From contig OX485803.1 of the NCBI GenBank assembly GCA_950295325.1, positions 30,318,001 through 30,382,000 on the forward strand: a DNA stretch of 64,000 bases, read 5' to 3'. Positions within the stretch are counted from its first letter, which is position 1; each line of letters begins with the position of its first letter. The DNA comes from Polytrichum commune. Lineage: Eukaryota > Streptophyta > Polytrichopsida > Polytrichales > Polytrichaceae. A program made the translations under genes and the position numbers. Positions 52,090 to 61,304 of this stretch are shown here, one piece after another. The notes below the pieces were generated by a model, which was not told the origin of the DNA, ran no database searches, and was given only the letters and a program-made list of their open reading frames with translations.

Positions 52090-55000
52090 GGGTCAATTCT
52101 CCCAATTCATTGGATTGATTCTATTGGTTGTAGCATGCTAGTGCGATTGGCATAGATGTACAACAAGCAAGTCTAAAGGTAAGAACTCTTGATTCAGTTC
52201 ACAAATTATATTCACTCATATGAAACAAAGCAGCAATCAATCAACCATATCATTTTTTGACCTAAAAGAAGATTGAGCTCTTTGCACTTTGATTCGTAGT
52301 AGGCCAATAGAATCCTCTTTGTGAACCACATATTGTTCTCGAGGATCAATGAGTAATTGCTTGAAATGTGAAGTGGAAATCAACATATTCATATTGTTCT
52401 CAACTTTGACTTGCTATTGGTAAAACTAACAGTCTTTCTTGCCAGTAACAAATCGCTTGCAAAGTTAAAGGTACATCAATAGAGGAGGATGAAACATAGT
52501 GGTTTATGCCTTAATCCAAAAAGAAATGATGTTGACAATATAACATTGTTTCTAAAATAATGCTCACCTTTAGTGTTATACCTAGTCCATCAAGTTTCTA
52601 GAAAAATCTCTCCATTGTCAAATTTTAAGCTACTTTCTCCCCCTAGTACCACTCTAATTGTCATATTTGCACAAAACAACAATCATTTCCTTACACTTGT
52701 AACATACTTACTCTATGTCTCTTTGGATCAAAGGAGTTTGTATCTTGCTTTGAAGCACAAGGACATCCAACTACTCTACTTCCTTAGGGATTTTTTGCAC
52801 ATGCTAATTATTTCATCTTCAACAACTTCAAGACAATGAAAGCGCTAGATTTTTCCTTTGTTGATTCGGTGACAGACTACAACATCACAATCTTTGTGCT
52901 CTCAATGGGATTAGTTTCATGCAAGTTCAAGGTCTCGTACTCTCCATCTTCTTCTTTGTCTTTTGTCATTGTAGATAACTTGAGTAAGGTTTCTGCATTA
53001 CATGGCTCCATGATTGATAGTTGAAAGTCGTGGTTGAATGCTCTTTGTAGACATATCTTAGCCCACTCACACTCTACAATATCTTGGAAGTTGTTGATAT
53101 GATTCAAGCAATTAAAAACCAACTAGGAAGGTGTTTTTTAAAGTTTGCAAGTCCAAGATCAACCTTTACAACTTCTTCATTGTCAAATTGCAAACTAGTC
53201 ACATTGGTAGTCCACTCATTGAACTCTCTTTCAAAATCATGCTTCAATGGCCTTTGTAATATCACATCAATTGATTGCTAATTTACATGTAAAATTTGCA
53301 TAGTTATAAAGGAGACGAATCCATGGATAACCCTTCACCATCTCATGACATTGTGCATTTTAATGGACACTCCAACAATTAACTAACCAAATCAACTTTT
53401 GATCTAACGGTAGATCCATAGATTTGCGCTATGATTTGTATATGGCAACAAGATATTTTTTATGAATTACTTTGGAGTTTTGTGTGAATTTGTGAATTAA
53501 AAACTTGCTTATATGCATTTCTCTCACCCAACACTTGCAAGTGAAAGTGACTATGTTGTTATTCTAGTGGTGATCACTTGAATTTGCAATGGTTTTCCAT
53601 TGGTAGCTATTGCTATAACCACCGTGACTTGTCTATTACCATTCATTCCCAAAATAGGACCCTTAGTCTCCTATATGTTTTCACTACTAATTGGAACAAC
53701 ATGAAGACTAGTTTGATCTATGTTTACAATCAAGTCGGTTGGAATAAAATAGACTTTAACCATATGTGTCACACACATTGCCATGAATTTTCCTAGATGC
53801 TTCTATTTGGATGGCAACCTTGAAGCTGCAACAATAGATTTTCAATACGACCAATGGAAATGTATTCACAAGAATAAATGTGTCTATCGTAAGGTCACTT
53901 GAAATTTTCTCGGCAACCCTACATTTACTATCAAAATTTTCTTTAAGACTTCATTGTGCTATAAACTACACAACCAAGGACCCACAAGAAATTTTGTCAT
54001 AATGGGCTACAAAATTGTTCAAGGGTCTTATAGTATGCTTTCAAGTAGTTGAGAGCAGCTAAAAGGCTTCGGTGTTGTGTGAGTGCAACATAGGTCAGTG
54101 GCCATAAGGTTGCATCAAACCAATTTGTATGTGTGTCCCTCTCGAGTTTCTTCTTTCGAGCCTACGGATTGTCATTGTGATCTTCCTCTTTGATATCACT
54201 GACAAATAAAATAGTTGAAGAGACCTTCACCCAATGGCCATTTTCGTCTCTAAGGGTCAATATGAATAGAATCAAGTAAAGGGTTAAAGTATTTCTTCTA
54301 AGGCCCCCTATGAATTTCACCAATTCTAACCATCCTAAACTACCTCGCTTTGATGTTATTGTTCAAGGTCTTGTGAAGGATGTGCAAGAGGGGGGGCACT
54401 TTGAAGCATATAAGAGTGGGAGACGAGAAGGGTGCACATGAGCACTCACTCAAAACTAGGTGAAAGAGCCTACTATTTCTAAAGATGACCTCCGGGAGCA
54501 CATCCTCGCTATGGAGTCAAAGTTGCCAACCCACTCACTGATGGGTGCCTAGATGGCCATATGTTGAAGAAGTTGCTTCAACCATAGTCTCCATTGCCTT
54601 GTGTTCTATAGCATCAATTTAAAACTTTTAAGCGATGCTTCTAATGGAAAGGAATTCCTTGTGTTGAGTATGCCATACATTTTGCACCATTTTGACACCA
54701 GTTCTATCTTTAGAAAAGACACAAGTGATTCCTTGATGTCCATGTGCCACCAAAGGGAGGAGAATATGACATGAGGGATACGTGAAATCATCACTATGTG
54801 ACAAAGATACTCAAGAATGTTCTTCCAAACCTCACTAATCCTCTTCCATATGGTAGACCCTTAGGTAGGAAGATTTTGCTTAAGAAACATTCACCACTGC
54901 CTTGCTCTCTAATGACTATCACAATACCAACAAATGATCTAAAACCATCATACACTTGTCAAGTTTATTGTGTGTTTTGCATTCATGATTGTCAAAAATT

Positions 55001-55160
55001 CCATAAATCTTTGTCAATGTCATGAAAGATCGAGAATGTAGATAATATCTAACAACTACACTATCCATGTGAGTTAGTATGGCCCACACTATTCATCATC
55101 GACCCACATATATGACCTTGCAATCGTCATGTGATAATCATATAAGATGGCATGGAGTAC
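52090..55160. other. No recognisable gene
   Basis: AT-rich with short open frames on both strands and no recognisable domain. It lies between the 111-bp array and the inverted-repeat element. Confidence 0.5.
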
Positions 55161-55164
55161 TCAC

Positions 55165-56327
55165 TACCGTACGTTAAGGGCAGCTTCGGCACAAACTAAT
55201 TCTAAAAATAGACGCCGAAAATTTTGGAAAATCATTGACATTTTTTGCTGAATATAAAATTAATTAATTTTCAAAATTGCCGAAAAGTAAGAAATTTTAA
55301 CTTCTCACTAGAATTTTACTTACACTGGAAGCATATATGAATTCTGATGGAGAGAAGGTGCTCATTTTGTAATCAAGCTCACTTACATTAGTCCACAAAG
55401 AATATGGGTTAAGAAGTAGCAAGACTCTAAGTGAGGCTTTTCAAATGTGTTGTACACAATTTTTTGGAGTCCAATTGAGCATAGAAGATGAAGTTTTATA
55501 GAATTTTGTCCAACTAACAAAAGTTGAGAAATCAAGTAATCTTCCACCCCCAACAAGTTTTGTGTCAAAATAAATCTTTATGCAAAAGATATGGACAAAA
55601 AATTGCAGCCGTGTAAAGATCAAAAAATTAAAATGCGTTCATAACAGTTTTTCGGAGCTCATTTGTGCATAGAAGATCAACTTTTTTGGAATTTTGTTGC
55701 TCTTAGAAAAGTTTAGAAATCAAGTAATCTTCCACCCCCCAACAAGTTTTGTGTCAAAATAAATCTTTATGCAAAAGATATGGACAAAACATTGCAGCCG
55801 TGTAAAGATCAAAAAATTAAAATGCGTTCATAACAGTTTTTCGGAGCTCATTTGTGCATAGAAGATCAACTTTTTTGGAATTTTGTTGCTCTAAGAAAAG
55901 TTTAGAAATCAAGTAATCTTTCACCTCCAACAAATTTTATGTCATTTGAAGACTCTATGCAAAAGTTATGCGTGTTATAAAAATGAAGTCTAACTAGGTG
56001 CTTCACCTCAAACTTTACATATCCCATATGCATTGTTGAACACAACTCCACTCTACTTGTATAAAGCACAGAGCATTCTCAACTCTTCACAAAATCGTGA
56101 AAGATTTATATCTTTTGTAAAACTCTTCACGCAAATTGTGAAATCGTGAATAAACATTCTTGTTTACCGTTAGGTAATAACTTCTTGGATGTATGCCGAA
56201 ATTGCATTATTAAACTATTTTAAATGCTGAAATTTTTAGTAATTTTTTTTTTCCCGCCGAACACTGTTTTTTTACTTTTAATAATTATTCGGCAAGAGAG
56301 CGCCGAAGCTGCCCTTAACGTACGGTA
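55165..56327. mobile_element. 1.16-kb non-autonomous DNA-transposon-like element with perfect 26-bp inverted ends
   Basis: Left terminus 55165-55190 starts TACCGTACGTTAAGGGCAGC; the right terminus 56302-56327 is its exact reverse complement over all 26 bases. Just inside both ends are repeated GCCGAA / TTCGGC motifs (five or more on the right, three or more on the left), the pattern expected of transposase-binding sites. The middle holds a three-unit tandem repeat. No open frame could encode a transposase. The flanks allow a TA duplication or ACT duplication (55163-55165 and 56327-56329); no 9-bp duplication is present, which argues against a Mutator-type element. Superfamily not settled. Confidence 0.9.
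55440..55990 (+). repeat. Three 188-bp tandem units inside the inverted-repeat element
   Basis: ATCAAGTAATCTTYCACC recurs at 55531, 55719 and 55908 (spacing 188 and 189). The stretch from about 55541 to 55720 and the next unit are almost identical (AAATAAATCTTTATGCAAAA, TTGCAGCCGTGTAAAGATCA, CAGTTTTTCGGAGCTCATTT), so one duplication is recent; the outer parts have diverged more. Confidence 0.95.
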
Positions 56328-56486
56328 CTACAACAAAAGTCATAAAGACCCCTTAAAGACCACTCTAATCAACATGGCACATGAACTTTAATGCCACATC
56401 AAACCAAATATTCAATGTATTGAATTTGTTAAGCAATTGAATCTTCAATTGGTTCCAAATTCTGATTTTGGAAGAAGAAAAAATAA

Positions 56487-59292
56487 CAATTATTTATTTA
56501 TTTATTGTAGTGAACTTCACACTAGATAATTGTGACTCGGTTTGAGCTTACAGGTTTGAGTGCTGGCCTCCAGCACACTCTTTGTGCAGGAATCAAAGCA
56601 ACTTATATTACAGCTCTTCAGTGATTTGAATCACAAACCTTCCAGAAAATGTAAAGGAATTGAATAACTTACAGTTTCATAAATTGCAGAGGCAAAAGAG
56701 CTTCACATGAGGCTAAGCCATGATCTTTTGGACACCATGTCCTACAACAGCAGACAATGAAATGGACTTTAAACTCCGGGAAGCCAAAAAGTCTAATGGG
56801 ATTAAAAAAGTACAACATGATGGTTTCAAACCAGCTTTATTCTCCAGAGTGGAAGATTGCGGTAGCCTCCGTGAGATAGGGGCTAATGTCAACTTGGTAG
56901 TCTAATTGAAAGAAAGTCTTAAGGCTCCCTAGAACTACGTTCTGAAATAGTGATGGAAACTTATCTATAATGGAGTTATACTAGGGACATTCCAACACGA
57001 AATGTGCCTTGTTTTCAACTGCGTAGTAGGAGCAAAAATGGCAGAGTCTAGTATCTCTAGAGATAGGGATAGTCATCCATAATCCAATATCAATGGCAAG
57101 TCTATGGTTCGAGGTGCGGTAGGCAACAATGGTTTTGCGTTGAGGTGGAGTCAACGATTGCTTCAAGTACAATTCACATTCTTATTTAAGAAAATCCTTG
57201 AGGTGGAGGTAAACTAGTTTGGAAAGAGTTCCACTCTTTAGCAAGAATGGCCTCCTTGATATCATCATATTTTGTTGTTGATGTAGTTGGGTTGTCATGG
57301 ATTTCCCAATGAGATAAACCCCGTGATGTCTTCAACATGGTTATTGATTTGTGCCAAGTGTTAAATCCTTGTTCAGCTAGTGAGGTTGCTTTATTGACTA
57401 ACCAATAGGAGGATAGGTGGGCAAACCATTATTGAAAGCCCATAGTAAGCTTGAGAGCGTATAATTCTATGGAAACTTCTCCAAATTTAGCCAGTAAGAT
57501 ACAATAGGTAGTTGAAAAATGCACTTGACATGAGACATTGTATGTATCTTCATGCCCTTCTTGTAGACTTCCCAATGAGAGTTTTTCAAGTCACCTCCCC
57601 AAATTTTGGTGCCATTTATGAAAGTGGGAAGCACCAAAGCTTCAAATAACTAGGATTTGAGTTCCCAACATGTGACTCCAACTACTGCTTCTTTCCTTAA
57701 AGTTCCCATCGAGGCTTTCATACTTGCGATTCCTTGCCTTTTATTTGATGGCTCAAAGTAACCACGTAAATAAAAATCAATCTCGATGTATTTGTATTCA
57801 TGGGTGATCTCAATTTGATCCTTGTCTAGGTAAAAAACCTCTTGGTTTAATTTCTTTTTCTTGCGGCCAAATATCATGATCTAAGTCCTAGATAGATTAA
57901 CTTCAAGGCTAGAAAAAAATGAAAAACTCATTTAGCATGTTCAAAAGTCCTTGTAGGCCTGCTTCTAATCTAGAGAGTAGAACAACATCGTTAGCATAAT
58001 GAAAAATGGCAACCATTGTGGTAAATAAACATGGAGAATCCATGTCAATCTCGTCCAAATATGTTGAAAAAGTTCATCATTGTACAAGTTGAATGGTGTG
58101 GGGGATAGGGGACATCCTTGTTTAACACCAATGTCGGAAACTACTTCACCATGTGTGTCACAATTATTCATACTTTTGTGTAGACTGCAGTGTACATGGC
58201 TTTTACAACATGTTGTAAATGAGACGGTACCCCTAATTGTTGGAGGCATTCCCAAAGCTTGTTATGCGGGACTATGTCAAAAAGCTTTTTGAAATCAACA
58301 AAACCATAATAGAGACATCGACCTACAAATATCTCTTGTTTGATTAAAATACGTAATGTAAGGATGTGGTCCAAAGTAGACCTACCTTCCCTGAAACACG
58401 TTTGTCCTCTCGTTTTGACCCCTTTCAATTATGCCATGTCGGTCATCCATAAGGCCGTAGTGGTTAATTTGTGGCGTGGTAAAATCTTGACAAAGATTGA
58501 AAAGAATTGCTCCCAATACGGCCCACAGTCGATGGAATCGGTGGAACATAGGTTCTTTAGCTATCCACTCGCTCAACAAGGGTGGCGGTATGCTGCTAAT
58601 ATCATTTGGCAACTCTTTGCCAAACGAGGGAACCTTGGCCCACGGAAATCCTTTTATATGATACAATGCCTCTTTGATTAACCTTTGTGCAAGACACTGA
58701 TACGATTCAATCGCATTTGGTTTTTCTTGAGGAATAGTCTCATGTGGATTATTTGGCGCCGACAGAACAACATGGTTTTGAATGCTATGCAATGGTCCAT
58801 TAAGAAAACGCATCAAATCATTTGGGACGCCTTGCAGGATTATGGTAGGATTGAGTGGCAATGGACTCTCTTGGACTTAGAAATGGCCCCGGATGTTGCC
58901 TGCCAAGATGTCTTTAATGAATTTGACTCAATTTGGGGAGTCGAAGGTCTTATTGTGACCTGGAGCAACTTAGTGGTTACTTGGAAGGTTAGACCTCAAA
59001 TGGGCAATTATTTCTTGATTTCCCCTCGGGTTGCATTGGTTCACCCGAGGTGGTTGTGTTTTGGCTCCTTTTTGCAATTGAAAACTTCAATTTGTGCCCA
59101 ATAAAAGAAGGAAAAAAAGAAAAAAAGAAGAAAAAAACCAGTTTGAGCATTAAAATCACCTACTAGAAAAACCTCCCCTAAAGATTGACAATAGATAAAC
59201 TCGGTGAATAAAATAGTGTAAGGATTTTTATTTGTATGTTGAAGGACTTCTACATTAAGATGCATATTACTCACACAAAAAGACTTTAACAC
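56487..59292 (-). mobile_element. Degenerate LINE (non-LTR retrotransposon), minus strand
   Basis: Non-functional LINE remnant read from right to left. Endonuclease fragment: VFLVGDFNAQTG, with GDFNA encoded at 59160-59146. Reverse transcriptase: CFREGRSTLDHI, YGFVDFKKLFDIVPHNKLWE and GVKQGCPLSPTPFNLY between about 58425 and 58080. The active-site YADD reads YAND at 57998-57987, so a catalytic aspartate is lost. C-terminal region: RTSNHRLAIDIG and CHFCSYY..HFVLECP at about 57130-56981, the usual zinc-knuckle-like end. Frames are broken by stops and shifts. The 3' end may be the (AAAT)n tract at 56487-56507 (ATTT on the plus strand). The region between endonuclease and reverse transcriptase is missing and occupied by an opposite-strand LINE piece. 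Confidence 0.9.
58430..59137 (+). mobile_element. LINE 3' fragment on the plus strand, inside the minus-strand LINE
   Basis: Plus-strand frames read WRGKILTKIEKNCSQYGPQS, ESVEHRFFSYPLAQQGW, WIIWRRQNNMVLNAMQW and ALVHPRWLCFGSF. The ES..H.F..C/Y..A...W pattern is that of the zinc-binding region at the end of plant LINE polyproteins; here the cysteine positions are partly lost. The sequence closes with CAATTTGTGCCCAATAAAAG and an A-rich tail to about 59137. The first boundary (about 58430) is an estimate. No target duplication was found. Confidence 0.75.
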
Positions 59293-59544
59293 ATTCTAAG
59301 ACTTGAACTTAGATTAGAAACACATCAAAGAGCTTAACCAAGCATCAAACAACATTGTGAAGTAAATTCCCTCTTTACTTCATTGTGTACCACAAGGCTG
59401 CGGTATCACATACACAACAACAACCTACATATATAGGCAACACCTTAGCACATGCTCCTAGGCAAGAGCTCAAGACACACACACACAACTACTTGCATAC
59501 CCGTGCATACATTACGGGAGCAAAGGAGAGAGATGAAGTCATAA

Positions 59545-59715
59545 CTAAAGGAGGGAAAGTAACCACCGTAATCCTTCTTGGCATGGGAAGGCTAACAATA
59601 CTAAAGGAGGGAAGGTAACCACCATAATCCTTCTTGGCATAGGAAGGCTAATGGCGAACCTTCTTGGCATGGGAGGGCTAATGACAAATCTACTTGGCAC
59701 GGGAAGACTAAGGGT
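59545..59715 (+). repeat. Irregular tandem repeat
   Basis: CTAAAGGAGGGAARGTAACC and ATCCTTCTTGGCATRGGAAG occur at 59545 and 59601 (spacing 56), followed by two shorter units with CTTGGCATGGGAGGGCTAAT and CTTGGCACGGGAAGACTAAG. Confidence 0.85.
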
Positions 59716-59908
59716 GAGATGGCGAGCTAATATCCTAATTGGCAAGTTCTAGTCAACAAAGTGGTGACCTGGAAAAAACCTAAACAATATTGTAGATTTG
59801 TAGTTTTTGGCGCCAAAGGACGGAAAGTACCCATGGAGAGACCTATACCCTTGTGGATCCTATTCCATATATGTTTGTCCGTGTGAGAAGAAGGGAGATA
59901 CTTGGAGT

Positions 59909-60056
59909 AACTTATTTGTCATGTGGAAGGATAGGCCATAGATGAGCATTATTTCTTGATTTCCACTCAAGTTGCGTTGGTTCGCCCGGGTTGGTTGTAT
60001 TTTGGGGTTTTTTGCAATTAAAATTTCAAATTGTGCCAAAAATAAAAGGAAAAAAA
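59909..60056 (+). mobile_element. Second plus-strand LINE 3' tail
   Basis: Matches the tail at 59104-59137 and its upstream 130 bases: GTGGAAGGATAGGCC, TTATTTCTTGATTTCC, TTGCGTTGGTTCGCCC, TTTCAAATTGTGCC, then an A-rich end. 5'-truncated; target duplication not identified. Confidence 0.8.
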
Positions 60057-60089
60057 GGCAGATGTGAGACCCATGTGCAAATAGATGTC

Positions 60090-61300
60090 CTAATAAATAC
60101 AAAATGCCTCCATGTTCTCAAGTAGTAGTTTATGAACGTATGTTGCCAAATCCATTTTGTACAGTCCAATTTCTCCATGCATAATCTTGGCTATTTTCTC
60201 CAACTTCCAAAGCTCTTTCGGATTTTCCCATTTTTTTGCAAATATGTATTGAGTTGGTGTTCTATCCTCGTCATATACAATTTCTATACATGTGAGTTCT
60301 TGTAGTCTCTCAAGTAGTTTGTTTTTGTCTCCCAGTTGATGCATTTGAAAATGATCATGTGAGGTTTAGCTAGATTGAATTTTTGACCCTCCAAGCTTCT
60401 GAAATACGCGAAATCCCTCCAATTGTATGTTGTAAGAATCCTTGGGTGAGTTGGAGAGTGTTCTTGTGCTCACTTTTTCCATATTAGTCAATTTTAAACA
60501 TAAGCTTTGTTTTTCCCTTTGCAATACCTCTCGTACGTGTTGTGTTGTTTAATCATGAAAAAGACATGTTTGGCCATCACCTTGGAGTCTATGCCCATCT
60601 AGTAGCCTTTTTTTCATGGGTTTTTAAATGGTCTTGTAGTACGGCTATGTCCCTTTCTAGCTTGAACATGCGAGAAGTGTCAAGATACTTTGATATCATC
60701 ATGGATGTCTAAAATTTAGAGATGGGAGAGTCTAATAACTTCACATGGGTACGAAGTGGACCAATGGTATGTATTGTTTGCGGGGTAAATGTTTTTTCAT
60801 GAATCTCATGTATTTGTTCCATCAATTTTAGGCATTGTTCTAAGGTTTGCACAGTGCCTTGTAGATTGTCGACTTCACTAGAAAGCGATGTAATGAGCTC
60901 ATTTAATTTATCTCTTTGAGTGTGTCCCCTTCTTTGTGTCCAAGATTTTCGAGCAAATGAATTTTGCAAGAGATCTAATGTTATGAGAAGCTTTGCTTAA
61001 AGTTGTGTGATTTGCATGAAGAGACTTAAGCTCTAACCAAACTTTCCCAAGTTCTGCATTGCTTGTGAAATATCCACCTCTTGCACTACCGTCCACAAAT
61101 GCTACAAATTTTCCTCGAAGCTCATCAATGGTTATTTGAAATTCCTTCTTGAATTTATGGAGAGATTTTCCAAGCATGTTATGCTCAAGTCGGTTTTTCT
61201 CATAGAATTGTTTTAGAATAACCCATCAGATCCAATATGGTTGTTGCATAGTTACTTTCAAAGTGGATGCCAAACCTTTAAGCATGTCTTTGTCCATTTT
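60090..61300 (-). pseudogene. Broken coding remnant with coiled-coil-like segments, unknown family
   Basis: Successive minus-strand frames join with a few stops and shifts. First part: starts MKMDKDMLKGLASTLKVT (about 61301), internal stop, then MLGKSLHKFKKEFQITIDEL (61177) with TSNAELGKVWLELKSLHANH. A frame shift near 60950 leads to RDKLNELITSLSSEVDNLQG and TLEQCLKLMEQIHEIHEK, heptad-like and probably coiled coil. Further pieces: LERDIAVLQDHLK near 60640, and LERLQELTCIEIVYDEDRTP to KMDLATYVHKLLLENMEAF ending near 60090. It could be a retroelement first ORF or a decayed host gene. I do not recognise the family. Confidence 0.45.
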
Positions 61301-61304
61301 CATA

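Noticed and set aside
58382-58861. 159-codon minus-strand open frame
   Set aside because: It is the antisense shadow of the plus-strand LINE 3' fragment, whose motifs are in the opposite frame.
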